NCBI GenBank assembly: GCA_032718475.1
Contig: JAUCBJ010006969.1
Coordinates: forward strand, 18,262-82,261
Reading direction: 5' to 3'
From: Nemertoderma westbladi
Taxonomy: Eukaryota; Xenacoelomorpha; Nemertodermatida; Nemertodermatidae
DNA length: 64,000 nt
Shown: one piece after another, positions 24,011-38,980 of the stretch
Numbering within the stretch: position 1 is the first letter of the stretch
How the letters are laid out: each line of letters opens with the position of its first letter
Translations under genes and position numbers: made by a program
The notes under the pieces: model-generated
Database searches by the model: none
Told to the model about the DNA's origin: nothing
Seen by the model: the letters and a program-made list of their open reading frames with translations, nothing else

Positions 24011-25300
24011 ACTTCGTGCAGCACGTTTGATACTGAATCAATCCATTTAAACGTTTTAAGAGACCTTCGCGCAGTATGTGAGATACTGAAACAATCAGTT
24101 GAAACTTTTAAGAGACCTTCATGCAGCACGTACGTGGGGTACCTGGGTACCGTAACAATCTGTTAAAATGTTTAAGATACCATTGTGCAGCACATCTTGG
24201 ATACTGAAACAATCTATTGAAACGTTTAAGATACCTTCATGCAGCATGTGGAGTACACTGTAACAATCTATTGAAACATTTAAGATACTGTACCTTTGCG
24301 CAGTATATGGGATACTGAAACAATTCGTTGAAATGTGTAAGAGAGAACAATCTGGTGAAACGTTTAAGAGACCTTCATGCAGCACATTGGATTTGGATAC
24401 TGAAACAATCTATTGAAACGTTTAAGAGACCTTCATGCAGTTGCAGCATGTTGGATACTGAAACTATCTATTGATGAAACGTAAAGAGACCTTCATGCAG
24501 CAAGTTGGATACTGAAACAATCTATTGAAACGTAAGAGACCTTCATGCAGCACGTTGGATACTGAAACAATCTATTGAAACGTTTAAGAGATACCATTGT
24601 GCAGCACTTTGGATACCGAAACAATCTATTGAAACGTTTAAGATACCTTCATGCAGCAAGTTGGATACTGAAACAATCTATTGAAACGTAAGAGACCTTC
24701 ATGCAGCACATTGGATACTGAAACAATCTATTGAAACGTTTAAGATACCTTCATGCAGCACATTGGATACTGAAACAATCTGTTGAAACGTTAAGATACC
24801 TTCGCGCAGTATGTGAGATACTGAAACAATCCGTTGAAATGTCCAAGAGTCAACAATCTGTTGAAACGTTTAAGATACAGACCTTCATGCAGTACGTTGG
24901 ATACTGAAAAAATCTATTGAAACGTTTGAGAGACCTTCGCGCAGTATGTGAGATACTGAAACAATCCGTTGAAACATTTAAGAGACCTTCATGCAACATG
25001 TGGGGGTGGGATACCTTGTAACAATCTATTGAAACATTTAAGATACCTTCGCCCAGTATGCAGTATATGGGATACTGAAACAATTCGTTGAAATGTGTAA
25101 GAGAGAACAATCTGGTGAAACGTTTAAGAGACCTTCATGCAGCATATTGGATTTGGATACTGAAACAATCTATTGAAACGTTTAAGAGACCTTCATGCAG
25201 CATGTTGGATACTGAAATAATCTATTGATGAAACGTTTAAGAGACTTTCATGCAGCACGTTGGATACTGAAACATTGTGAAACAATCTATTGAAACGTAC
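24010..25300 (+). repeat. ~52-bp minisatellite, array 2
   Basis: Roughly 24 imperfect units with ATACTGAAACAATCTATTG, AAACGTTTAAGAGACC and TTCATGCAGCACGTTGG. Units vary in length through small deletions, and a few carry GATACC in place of GAGACC. Confidence 0.85.
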
Positions 25301-25304
25301 TGTC

Positions 25305-25887
25305 AATTCCGTGCATTACCCACCGAAAATGGGACAAGTGGCATTTAACCAATATAGTTGGCGATGTGAGATTACCAATAATAATCTCACCTCATAACCA
25401 ACTGGGGGGGAGGTCAAACCACCTCAGAGGGAGAAACAAGCTAGCGAGGCTAGCACCAAGGGGTAACGCCAACAGGGAGTGGTGAGGTGACAATTAATAT
25501 ATAAGCCAATAGTGGGAAGGAAAGCACATTGGGGAGGACAAGAGCGCATCCATTGGATATTAAGGCCGCCCAGTAGTGTAGGGCTAAAAGCAATATGTGT
25601 CAATGATATAACCCTTGTAATTACTGATTATTAGTTAGTTTATTCCCTTACGGTTGTGAGACTGGAATAGTTTTTGACCGTCGTTACCGTTACTGTTTGT
25701 ATTACATATTATTATATTAAGACTGTGCTATTATCAATTGCTGTGATTATCAATACTGACAACTAACTCTGTTGTTTTCCATCGGCCTTTGGCCAAACAT
25801 ATACATCCAGCCTTCAGCCCAGCAACGCAATGACGCGTACAACCTACACCGGTCGGTATTTCACTACTGTCAACTTAAAGTGGATAC
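25305..25887 (+). other. Unique leader of the large satellite, possibly an LTR
   Basis: The segment starts TGTCAATTCCGTGC, has a TATA-like AATATATAAGCC near 25496, and ends in CTACTGTCAACTTAAAG before the satellite. It has the size and TG start of an LTR and is followed by TGGATACC, but no second copy is in the window, so LTR status is a guess. I see no coding sequence. Confidence 0.25.
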
Positions 25888-28800
25888 CATACTCTAGAGG
25901 GTTCCCATCTATATATATCTATTCAACCCGCTAGCCGTGCCCCGACCAACATGGCCCGTACTCTAGAGGGTTCCCATCTATATATATCTATTCAACCCGC
26001 TAGCCGAGCCCCGACCAACATGGCCCGTACTCTAGAGGGTTCAACCCGCTAGCCGAGCCCCGACCAACATGGCCCGTACTCTAGAGGGTTCCCATCTATA
26101 TTATCTATTCAACCCGCTAGCCGAGCCCCGACCAACATGGCCCGTACTCTAGAGGGTTCCCATCTATATATATATATTCAACCCGCTAGCCGAGCCCCGA
26201 CCAACATGGCCCGTACTCTAGAGGGTTCCCATCTATATATATCTATTCAACCCGCTAGCCGAGCCCCGACCAACATGGCCCATACTCTAGAGGGTTCAAC
26301 CCGCTAGCCGAGCCCCGACCAACATGGCCCGTACTCTAGAGGGTTCCCATCTATATATATCTATTCAACCCGCTAGCCGAGCCCCGACCAACATGGCCCG
26401 TACTCTAGAGGGTTCAACCCGCTAGCCGAGCCCCGACCAACATGGCCCGTACTCTAGAGGGTTCCCATCTATATATATCTATTCAACCCGCTAGCCGTGC
26501 CCCGACCAACATGGCCCATACTCGAGAGGGTTCAACCCGCTAGCCGAGCCCCGACCAACATGGCCCGTACTCTAGAGGGTTCCCATCTATATATATCTAT
26601 TCAACCCGCTAGCCGAGCCCCGACCAACATGGCCCGTACTCTAGAGGGTTCCCATCTATATATATCTATTCAACCCGCTAGCCGAGCCCCGACCAACATG
26701 GCCCATACTCTAGAGGGTTCAACCCGCTAGCCGAGCCCCGACCAACATGGCCCGTACTCTAGAGGGTTCCCATCTATATATATCTATTCAACCCGCTAGC
26801 CGAGCCCCGACCAACATGGCCCATACTCGAGAGGGTTCAACCCGCTAGCCGAGCCCCGACCAACATGGCCCGTACTCTAGAGGGTTCCCATCTATATATA
26901 TCTATTCAACCCGCTAGCCGTGCCCCGACCAACATGGCCCATACTCTAGAGGGTTCAACCCGCTAGCCGAGCCCCGACCAACATGGCCCGTACTCTAGAG
27001 GGTTCCCATCTATATATATCTATTCAACCCGCTAGCCGAGCCCCGACCAACATGGCCCGTACTCTAGAGGGTTCCCATCTATATATATCTATTCAACCCG
27101 CTAGCCGAGCCCCGACCAACATGGCCCGTACTCTAGAGGGTTCAACCCGCTAGCCGAGCCCCGACCAACATGGCCCGTACTCTAGAGGGTTCCCATCTAT
27201 ATATCTATTCAACCCGCTAGCCGAGCCCCGACCAACATGGCCCATACTCTAGATAGGTTCAACCCGCTAGCCGAGCCCCGACCAACATGGCCCGTACTCT
27301 AGAGGGTTCCCATCTATATATATATATTCAACCCGCTAGCCGAGCCCCGACCAACATGGCCCGTACTCTAGAGGGTTCCCATCTATATATATCTATTCAA
27401 CCCGCTAGCCGAGCCCCGACCAACATGGCCCGTACTCTAGAGGGTTCCCATCTATATATATCTATTCAACCCGCTAGCCGAGCCCCGACCAACATGGCCC
27501 ATACTCTAGAATAAGGTTCAACCCGCTAGCCGAGCCCCGACCAACATGGCCCGTACTCTAGAGGGTTCCCATCTATATATATCTATTCAACCCGCTAGCC
27601 GAGCCCCGACCAACATGGCCCGTACTCTAGAGGGTTCAACCCGCTAGCCGAGCCCCGACCAACATGGCCCGTACTCTAGAGGGTTCAACCCGCTATCAGC
27701 CCCGACCAACATGGCCCGTACTCTAGAGGGTTCCCATCTATATATATCTATTCAACCCGCTAGCCGAGCCCCGACCAACATGGCCCGTACTCTAGAGGGT
27801 TCCCATCTATATATATCTATTCAACCCGCTAGCCGAGCCCCGACCAACATGGCCCGTACTCTAGAGGGTTCCCATCTATATATATCTATTCAACCCGCTA
27901 GCCGAGCCCCGACCAACATGGCCCGTACTCTAGAGGGTTCAACCCGCTAGCCGAGCCCCGACCAACATGGCCCATACTCTAGAGGGTTCAACCCGCTATC
28001 AGCCCCGACCAACATGGCCCGTACTCTAGAGGGTTCAACCCGCTAGCCGAGCCCCGACCAACATGGCCCGTACTCTAGAGGGTTCCCATCTATATATCTA
28101 TTCAACCCGCTAGCCGAGCCCCGACCAACATGGCCCATACTCTAGAATAAGGTTCAACCCGCTAGCCGAGCCCCGACCAACATGGCCCGTACTCTAGAGG
28201 GTTCCCATCTATATATATCTATTCAACCCGCTAGCCGAGCCCCGACCAACATGGCCCGTACTCTAGAGGGTTCCCATCTATATATATCTATTCAACCCGC
28301 TAGCCGAGCCCCGACCAACATGGCCCGTACTCTAGAGGGTTCAACCCGCTAGCCGAGCCCCGACCAACATGGCCCGTACTCTAGAGGGTTCCCATCTATA
28401 TATATTCTATTCAACCCGCTAGCCAGCCCCGACCAACATGGCCCGTACTCTAGAGGGTTCCCATCTATATATATCTATTCAACCCGCTAGCCGAGCCCCG
28501 ACCAACATGGCCCGTACTCTAGAGGGTTCCCATCTATATATATATCTATTCAACCCGCTAGCCAGCCCCGACCAACATGGCCCGTACTCTAGAGGGTTCC
28601 CATCTATATATATCTATTCAACCCGCTAGCCGTGCCCCGACCAACATGGCCCGTACTCTAGAGGGTTCAACCCGCTAGCCGAGCCCCGACCAACATGGCC
28701 CGTACTCTAGAGGGTTCCCATCTATATATATCTATTCAACCCGCTAGCCGAGCCCCGACCAACATGGCCCGTACTCTAGAGGGTTCCCATCTATATATAT

Positions 28801-31800
28801 CTATTCAACCCGCTAGCCGAGCCCCGACCAACATGGCCCGTACTCTAGAGGGTTCCCATCTATATATATCTATTCAACCCGCTAGCCGAGCCCCGACCAA
28901 CATGGCCCGTACTCTAGAGGGTTCAACCCGCTATCAGCCCCGACCAACATGGCCCGTACTCTAGAGGGTTCCCATCTATATATATCTATTCAACCCGCTA
29001 GCCGAGCCCCGACCAACATGGCCCGTACTCTAGAGGGTTCCCATCTATATATATCTATTCAACCCGCTAGCCGAGCCCCGACCAACATGGCCCGTACTCT
29101 AGAGGGTTCCCATCTATATATATATATTCAACCCGCTAGCCGAGCCCCGACCAACATGGCCCGTACTCTAGAGGGTTCCCATCTATATATATCTATTCAA
29201 CCCGCTAGCCGAGCCCCGACCAACATGGCCCGTACTCTAGAGGGTTCAACCCGCTAGCCGAGCCCCGACCAACATGGCCCGTACTCTAGAGGGTTCCCAT
29301 CTATATATCTATTCAACCCGCTAGCCGAGCCCCGACCAACATGGCCCATACTCTAGAATAAGGTTCAACCCGCTAGCCGAGCCCCGACCAACATGGCCCG
29401 TACTCTAGAGGGTTCCCATCTATATATATCTATTCAACCCGCTAGCCGTGCCCCGACCAACATGGCCCGTACTCTAGAGGGTTCAACCCGCTAGCCGAGC
29501 CCCGACCAACATGGCCCGTACTCTAGAGGGTTCAACCCGCTATCAGCCCCGACCAACATGGCCCGTACTCTAGAGGGTTCCCATCTATATATATCTATTC
29601 AACCCGCTAGCCGAGCCCCGACCAACATGGCCCGTACTCTAGAGGGTTCCCATCTATATATATCTATTCAACCCGCTAGCCGAGCCCCGACCAACATGGC
29701 CCATACTCTAGAGGGTTCCCATCTATATATATCTATTCAACCCGCTAGCCGAGCCCCGACCAACATGGCCCGTACTCTAGAGGGTTCAACCCGCTAGCCG
29801 AGCCCCGACCAACATGGCCCATACTCTAGAGGGTTCAACCCGCTAGCCGAGCCCCGACCAACATGGCCCATACTCTAGAGGGTTCAACCCGCTAGCCGAG
29901 CCCCGACCAACATGGCCCGTACTCTAGAGGGTTCAACCCGCTAGCCGAGCCCCGACCAACATGGCCCATACTCTAGAGGGTTCAACCCGCTAGCCGAGCC
30001 CCGACCAACATGGCCCATACTCTAGAGGGTTCAACCCGCTAGCCGAGCCCCGACCAACATGGCCCGTACTCTAGAGGGTTCAACCCGCTAGCGGAGCCCC
30101 GACCAACATGGCCCGTACTCTAGAGGGTTCCCATCTATATATATTTATTCAACCCACTAGCCGAGCCCCGACCAACATGGCCCGTACTCTAGAGGGTTCC
30201 CATCTATATATATTTATTCAACCCGCTAGCCGAGCCCCGACCAACATGGCCCGTACTCTAGAGGGTTCCCATCTATATATATCTATTCAACCCGCTAGCC
30301 GAGCCCCGACCAACATGGCCCGTACTCGAGAGGGTTCAACCCGCTAGCCATGCCCCGACCAACATGGCCCGTACTCTAGAGGGTTCCCATCTATATATAT
30401 TTATTCAACCCACTAGCGGAGCCCCGACCAACATGGCCCGTACTCTAGAGGGTTCCCATCTATATATATCTATTCAACCCGCTAGCCGAGCCCCGACCAA
30501 CATGGCCCGTACTCTAGAGGGTTCCCATCTATATATATTTATTCAACCCGCTAGCCGTGCCCCGACCAACATGGCCCATACTCTAGAGGGTTCAACCCGC
30601 TAGCCGAGCCCCGACCAACATGGCCCGTACTCTAGAGGGTTCCCATCTATATATATCTATTCAACCCGCTAGCCGAGCCCCGACCAACATGGCCCGTACT
30701 CTAGAGGGTTCCCATCTATATATCTATTCAACCCGCTAGCGGAGCCCCGACCAACATGGCCCGTACTCTAGAGGGTTCAACCCGCTAGCCGAGCCCCGAC
30801 CAACATGGCCCGTACTCTAGAGGGTTCCCATCTATATATCTATTCAACCCGCTAGCGGAGCCCCGACCAACATGGCCCGTACTCTAGAGGGTTCAACCCG
30901 CTAGCCGAGCCCCGACCAACATGGCCCGTACTTTAGAGGGTTCAACCCGCTAGCCGAGCCCCGACCAACATGGCCCGTACTCTAGAGGGTTCAACCCGCT
31001 AGCGGAGCCCCGACCAACATGGCCCGTACTCTAGAGGGTTCCCATCTATATATATCTATTCAACCCGCTAGCCGAGCCCCGACCAACATGGCCCGTACTC
31101 TAGAGGGTTCCCATCTATATATATCTATTCAACCCGCTAGCCGAGCCCCGACCAACATGGCCCGTACTCTAGAGGGTTCCCATCTATATATATATCTATT
31201 CAACCAGCTAGCCGAGCCCCGACCAACATGGCCCGTACTCTAGAGGGTTCCCATCTATATATATCTATTCAACCCGCTAGCCGTGCCCCGACCAACATGG
31301 CCCATACTCGAGAGGGTTCAACCCGCTAGCCGAGCCCCGACCAACATGGCCCGTACTCTAGAGGGTTCCCATCTATATATATCTATTCAACCCGCTAGCC
31401 GAGCCCCGACCAACATGGCCCGTACTCTAGAGGGTTCAACCCGCTAGCCGAGCCCCGACCAACATGGCCCATACTCTAGAGGGTTCAACCCGCTAGCCGA
31501 GCCCCGACCAACATGGCCCGTACTCTAGAGGGTTCAACCCGCTAGCCGAGCCCCGACCAACATGGCCCATACTCTAGAGGGTTCAACCCGCTAGCCGAGC
31601 CCCGACCAACATGGCCCATACTCTAGAGGGTTCAACCCGCTAGCCGAGCCCCGACCAACATGGCCCGTACTCTAGAGGGTTCAACCCGCTAGCGGAGCCC
31701 CGACCAACATGGCCCGTACTCTAGAGGGTTCAACCCGCTAGCCGAGCCCCGACCAACATGGCCCATACTCTAGAGGGTTCAACCCGCTAGCCGAGCCCCG

Positions 31801-34800
31801 ACCAACATGGCCCATACTCTAGAGGGTTCAACCCGCTAGCCGAGCCCCGACCAACATGGCCCATACTCTAGAGGGTTCAACCCGCTAGCCGAGCCCCGAC
31901 CAACATGGCCCGTACTCTAGAGGGTTCAACCCGCTAGCGGAGCCCCGACCAACATGGCCCGTACTCTAGAGGGTTCCCATCTATATATCTATTCAACCCG
32001 CTAGCCAAGCCCCGACCAACATGGCCCGTACTCTAGAGGGTTCAACCCGCTAGCCGAGCCCCGACCAACATGGCCCATACTCTAGAGGGTTCAACCCGCT
32101 AGCCGAGCCCCGACCAACATGGCCCGTACTCTAGAGGGTTCAACCCGCTAGCCGAGCCCCGACCAACATGGCCCATACTCTAGAGGGTTCAACCCGCTAG
32201 CCGAGCCCCGACCAACATGGCCCGTACTCTAGAGGGTTCAACCCGCTAGCCGAGCCCCGACCAACATGGCCCATACTCTAGAGGGTTCAACCCGCTAGCC
32301 GAGCCCCGACCAACATGGCCCATACTCTAGAGGGTTCAACCCGCTAGCCGAGCCCCGACCATCATGGCCCGTACTCTAGAGGGTTCAACCCGCTAGCGGA
32401 GCCCCGACCAACATGGCCCGTACTCTAGAGGGTTCCCATCTATATATATCTATTCAACCCGCTAGCCGAGCCCCGACCAACATGGCCCGTACTCTAGAGG
32501 GTTCAACCCGCTAGCCGAGCCCCGACCAACATGGCCCGTACTCTAGAGGGTTCCCATCTATATATCTATTCAACCCGCTAGCGGAGCCCCGGCCAACATG
32601 GCCCATACTCGAGAGGGTTCAACCCGCTAGCCGAGCCCCGACCAACATGGCCCGTACTTTAGAGGGTTCAACCCGCTAGCCGAGCCCCGACCAACATGGC
32701 CCATACTCTAGAGGGTTCAACCCGCTAGCCGAGCCCCGACCAACATGGCCCATACTCTAGAGGGTTCAACCCGCTAGCCGAGCCCCGACCAACATGGCCC
32801 GTACTCTAGAGGGTTCAACCCGCTAGCCGAGCCCCGACCAACATGGCCCGTACTTTAGAGGGTTCAACCCGCTAGCCGAGCCCCGACCAACATGGCCCAT
32901 ACTCTAGAGGGTTCAACCCGCTAGCCGAGCCCCGACCAACATGGCCCATACTCTAGAGGGTTCAACCCGCTAGCCGAGCCCCGACCAACATGGCCCGTAC
33001 TCTAGAGGGTTCAACCCGCTAGCCGAGCCCCGACCAACATGGCCCGTACTCTAGAGGGTTCCCATCTATATATCTATTCAACCCGCTAGCGGAGCCCCGG
33101 CCAACATGGCCCATACTCTAGAGGGTTCCCATCTATATATCTATTCAACCCGCTAGCCGAGCCCCGACCAACATGGCCCATACTCTAGAGGGTTCAACCC
33201 GCTAGCCGAGCCCCGACCAACATGGCCCGTACTCTAGAGGGTTCAACCCGCTAGCGGAGCCCCGACCAACATGGCCCGTACTCTAGAGGATTCCCATCTA
33301 TATATCTATTCAACCAGCTAGCGGAGCCCCGACCAACATGGCCCGTACTCTAGAGGGTTCAACCCGCTAGCCGAGCCCCGACCAACATGGCCCATACTCT
33401 AGAGGGTTCAACCCGCTAGCCGAGCCCCGACCAACATGGCCCGTACTCTAGAGGGTTCAACCCGCTAGCGGAGCCCCGACCAACATGGCCCGTACTCTAG
33501 AGGGTTCAACCCGCTAGCCGAGCCCCGACCAACATGGCCCGTACTCTAGAGGGTTCAACCCGCTAGCCGAGCCCCGACCAACATGGCCCGTACTCTAGAG
33601 GGTTCAACCCGCTAGCCGAGCCCCGACCAACATGGCCCATACTCTAGAGGGTTCAACCCGCTAGCCGAGCCCCGACCAACATGGCCCATACTCTAGAGGG
33701 TTCAACCCGCTAGCCGAGCCCCGACCAACATGGCCCATACTCTAGAGGGTTCAACCCGCTAGCCGAGCCCCGACCAACATGGCCCGTACTCTAGAGGGTT
33801 CAACCCGCTAGCCGTGCCCCGACCAACATGGCCCGTACTCTAGAGGGTTCAACCCGCTAGCCGAGCCCCGACCAACATGGCCCGTACTCTAGAGGGTTCA
33901 ACCCGCTAGCCGAGCCCCGACCAACATGGCCCGTACTCTAGAGGGTTCAACCCGCTAGCCGAGCCCCGACCAACATGGCCCGTACTCTAGAGGGTTCAAC
34001 CCGCTAGCCGAGCCCCGACCAACATGGCCCTTACTCTAGAGGGTTCCCATCTATATATATTTATTCAACCCGCTAGCCGAGCCCCGACCAACATGGCCCG
34101 TACTCTAGAGGGTTCCCATCTATATATATTTATTCAACCCGCTAGCCGAGCCCCGACCAACATGGCCTGTACTCTAGAGGGTTCCCATCTATATATATAT
34201 ATATTCAACCCGCTAGCCGTGCCCCGACCAACATGGCCCGTACTCTAGAGGGTTCCCATCTATATATATTTATTCAACCCGCTAGCCGAGCCCCGACCAA
34301 CATGGCCCGTACTCTAGAGGGTTCCCATCTATATATATTTATTCAACCCGCTAGCCGAGCCCCGACCAACATGGCCCGTACTCTAGAGGGTTCCCATCTA
34401 TATATATTTATTCAACCCGCTAGCCGAGCCCCGACCAACATGGCCCGTACTCTAGAGGGTTCCCATCTATATATATCTATTCAACCCGCTAGCGGAGCCC
34501 CGACCAACATGGCCCATACTCTAGAGGGTTCAACCCGCTAGCCGAGCCCCAACCAACATGGCCCGTACTCTAGAGAGTTCCCATCTATATATATCTACTT
34601 AACCCGCTAGCCGAGCCCCAACCAACATGGCCCGTACTCTAGAGGGTTCCCATCTATATTATCTATTCAACCCGCTAGCCGAGCCCCGACCAACATGGCC
34701 TGTACTCTAGAGGGTTCCCATCTATATATATCTATTCAACCCGCTAGCGGAGCCCCGACCAACATGGCCCATACTCTAGAGGGTTCAACCCGCTAGCCGA

Positions 34801-36700
34801 GCCCCGACCAACATGGCCCGTACTCTAGAGAGTTCCCATCTATATATATTTATTCAACCCGCTAGCCGAGCCCCGACCAACATGGCCCGTACTCTAGAGG
34901 GTTCCCATCTATATATATTTATTCAACCCGCTAGCCGAGTCCCGACCAACATGGCCCGTACTCTAGAGGGTTCCCATCTATATATATTTATTCAACCCGC
35001 TAGCCGAACCCCGACCAACATGGCCCGTACTCTAGAGGGTTCAACCCGCTAGCCGAGCCCCGACCAACATGGCCCGTACTCTAGAGGGTTCCCATCTATA
35101 TATATTTATTCAACCCGCTAGCCGAGTCCCGACCAACATGGCCTGTACTCTAGAGGGTTCCCATCTATATATATCTATTCAACCAGCTAGCCGAGCCCCG
35201 ACCAACATGGCCCGTACTCGAGAGGGTTCAACCCGCTAGCCGAGCCCCGACCAACATGGCCTGTACTCTAGAGGGTTCCCATCTATATATATTTATTCAA
35301 CCCGCTAGCCGAGTCCCGACCAACATGGCCCGTACTCTAGAGAGTTCCCATCTATATATATTTATTCAACCCGCTAGCCGAGCCCCGACCAACATGGCCC
35401 GTACTCTAGAGGGTTCCCATCTATATATATATCTATTCAACCCGCTAGCTGAGCCCCGACCAACATGGCCCATACTCTAGAGGGTTCCCATCTATATATA
35501 TATCTATTCAACCCGCTAGCCGAACCCCGACCAACATGGCCCGTACTCTAGAGGGTTCAACCCGCTAGCCGAGCCCCGACCAACATGGCCTGTACTCTAG
35601 AGGGTTCCCATCTATATATATTTATTCAACCCGCTAGCCGAGTCCCGACCAACATGGCCCGTACTCTAGAGAGTTCCCATCTATATATCCATTCAACCCG
35701 CTAGCCGAGCCCCGACCAACATGGCCCGTACTCTAGAGGGTTCCCATCTATATATATATCTATTCAACCCGCTAGCTGAGCCCCGACCAACATGGCCCGT
35801 ACTCTAGAGAGTTCCCATCTATATATATTTATTCAACCCGCTAGCCGAGTCCCGACCAACATGGCCCGTACTCTAGAGAGTTCCCATCTATATATATTTA
35901 TTCAACCCGCTAGCCGAGCCCCGACCAACATGGCCCGTACTCTAGAGGGTTCCCATCTATATATCCATTCAACCCGCTAGCCGAGCCCCGACCAACATGG
36001 CCCATACTCTAGAGGGTTCCCATCTATATATATCTATTCAACCCGCTAGCCGAGCCCCGACCAACATGGCCCGTACTCTAGAGGGTTCCCATCTATATAT
36101 ATCTATTCAACCCGCTAGCCGAGCCCCGACCAACATGGCCCGTACTCTAGAGGGTTCCCATCTATATATATCTATTCAACCCGCTAGCCGAGCCCCGACC
36201 AACATGGCCCGTACTCGAGAGGGTTCAACCCGCTAGCCGAGCCCCGACCAACATGGCCTGTACTCTAGAGGGTTCCCATCTATATATATCTATTCAACCA
36301 GCTAGCCGAGCCCCGACCAACATGGCCCGTACTCGAGAGGGTTCAACCCGCTAGCCGAGCCCCGACCAACATGGCCTGTACTCTAGAGGGTTCCCATCTA
36401 TATATATTTATTCAACCCGCTAGCCGAGTCCCGACCAACATGGCCCGTACTCTAGAGAGTTCCCATCTATATATATTTATTCAACCCGCTAGCCGAGCCC
36501 CGACCAACATGGCCCGTACTCTAGAGGGTTCCCATCTATATATCCATTCAACCCGCTAGCCGAGCCCCGACCAACATGGCCCGTACTCTAGAGGGTTCCC
36601 ATCTATATATATATCTATTCAACCCGCTAGCTGAGCCCCGACCAACATGGCCCGTACTCTAGAGGGTTCCCATCTATATATATATCTATTCAACCCGCTA

Positions 36701-37260
36701 GCTGAGCCCCGACCAACATGGCCCATACTCTAGAGGGTTCCCATCTATATATATATCTATTCAACCCGCTAGCCGAACCCCGACCAACATGGCCCATACT
36801 CTAGAGGGTTCAACCCGCTAGCCGAGCCCCGACCAACATGGCCTGTACTCTAGAGGGTTCCCATCTATATATATTTATTCAACCCGCTAGCCGAGCCCCG
36901 ACCAACATGGCCCGTACTCGAGAGGGTTCAACCCGCTAGCCGAGCCCCGACCAACATGGCCTGTACTCTAGAGGGTTCCCATCTATATATATATCTATTC
37001 AACCCGCTAGCTGAGCCCCGACCAACATGGCCCATACTCTAGAGGGTTCCCATCTATATATATATCTATTCAACCCGCTAGCCGAACCCCGACCAACATG
37101 GCCCATACTCTAGAGGGTTCAACCCGCTAGCCGAGCCCCGACCAACATGGCCTGTACTCTAGAGGGTTCCCATCTATATATATTTATTCAACCCGCTAGC
37201 CGAGCCCCGACCAACATGGCCCGTACTCGAGAGGGTTCAACCCGCTAGCCGAGCCCCGAC
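36701..37260 (+). repeat. ~309-bp higher-order repeat inside the satellite
   Basis: The rare variant GCTAGCTGAGCCCC at 36698 recurs about 309 bp later at 37007, followed in both cases by the same series of variant units (GCCGAACCCC, then GCCTGTACTC, then GTACTCGAGAGG). A ~189-bp period (71+69+49) marked by GCTAGCGGAGCC recurs near 37875 and 38064. Confidence 0.6.
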
Positions 37261-38980
37261 CAACATGGCCCGTACTCTAGAGGGTTCCCATCTATATATA
37301 TCTATTCAACCCGCTAGCCGAGCCCCGACCAACATGGCCCGTACTCGAGAGGGTTCAACCCGCTAGCCGAGCCCCGACCAACATGGCCTGTACTCTAGAG
37401 GGTTCCCATCTATATATATCTATTCAACCAGCTAGCCGAGCCCCGACCAACATGGCCCGTACTCGAGAGGGTTCAACCCGCTAGCCGAGCCCCGACCAAC
37501 ATGGCCCGTACTCTAGAGGGTTCCCATCTATATATATCTATTCAACCCGCTAACCGAGCCCCGACCAACATGGCCCGTACTCTAGAGGGTTCCCATCTAT
37601 ATATCCATTCAACCCGCTAGCCGAGCCCCGACCAACATGGCCCGTACTCTAGAGGGTTCCCATCTATATATATATATTCAACCCGCTAGCGGAGCCCCGA
37701 CCAACATGGCCCATACTCTAGAGGGTTCAACCCGCTAGCCGAGCCCCGACCAACATGGCCCGTACTCTAGAGGGTTCCCATCTATATATATATCTATTCA
37801 ACCCGCTAGCCGAGCCCCGACCAACATGGCCCGTACTCTAGAGGGTTCCCATCTATATATATCTATTCAACCCGCTAGCGGAGCCCCGACCAACATGGCC
37901 CGTACTCTAGAGGGTTCAACCCGCTAGCCGAGCCCCAACCAACATGGCCCGTACTCTAGAGGGTTCCCATCTATATATATATCTATTCAACCCGCTAGCC
38001 GAGCCCCGACCAACATGGCCCGTACTCTAGAGGGTTCCCATCTATATATATCTATTCAACCAGCTAGCGGAGCCCCGACCAACATGGCCCGTACTCTAGA
38101 GGGTTCAACCCGCTAGCCGAGCCCCGACCAACATGGCCCGTACTCTAGAGGGTTCCCATCTATATATATATCTATTCAACCCGCTAGCCGAGCCCCGACC
38201 AACATGGCCCGTACTCTAGAGGGTTCCCATCTATATATATTCTATTCAACCCGCTAGCCGAGCCCCGACCAACATGGCCCGTACTCTAGAGGGTTCCCAT
38301 CTATATATATCTATTCAACCCGCTAGCCGAGCCCCGACCAACATGGCCCGTACTCTAGAGGGTTCCCATCTATATATATCTATTCAACCCGCTAGCCGTG
38401 CCCCGACCAACATGGCCCATACTCTAGAGGGTTCAACCCGCTAGCCGAGCCCCAACCAACATGGCCCGTACTCTAGAGGGTTCCCATCTATATTATCTAT
38501 TCAACCCGCTAGCCGAGCCCCGACCAACATGGCCCGTACTCTAGAGGGTTCCCATCTATATATATCTATTCAACCAGCTAGCCGAGCCCCGACCAACATG
38601 GCCCGTACTCGAGAGGGTTCAACCCGCTAGCCGAGCCCCGACCAACATGGCCCGTACTCTAGAGGGTTCCCATCTATATATATTTATTCAACCCGCTAGC
38701 CGAGCCCCGACCAACATGGCCCGTACTCTAGAGGGTTCAACCCGCTAGCCGAGCCCCGACCAACATGGCCTGTACTCTAGAGAGTTCCCATCTATATATA
38801 TTTATTCAACCCGCTAGCCGAGCCCCGACCAACATGGCCTGTACTCTAGAGAGTTCCCATCTATATATATTTATTCAACCCGCTAGCCGAGCCCCGACCA
38901 ACATGGCCCATACTCTAGAGGGTTCCCATCTATATATATCTATTCAACCAGCTAGCCGAGTCCCGGCCAACATGGCCCAT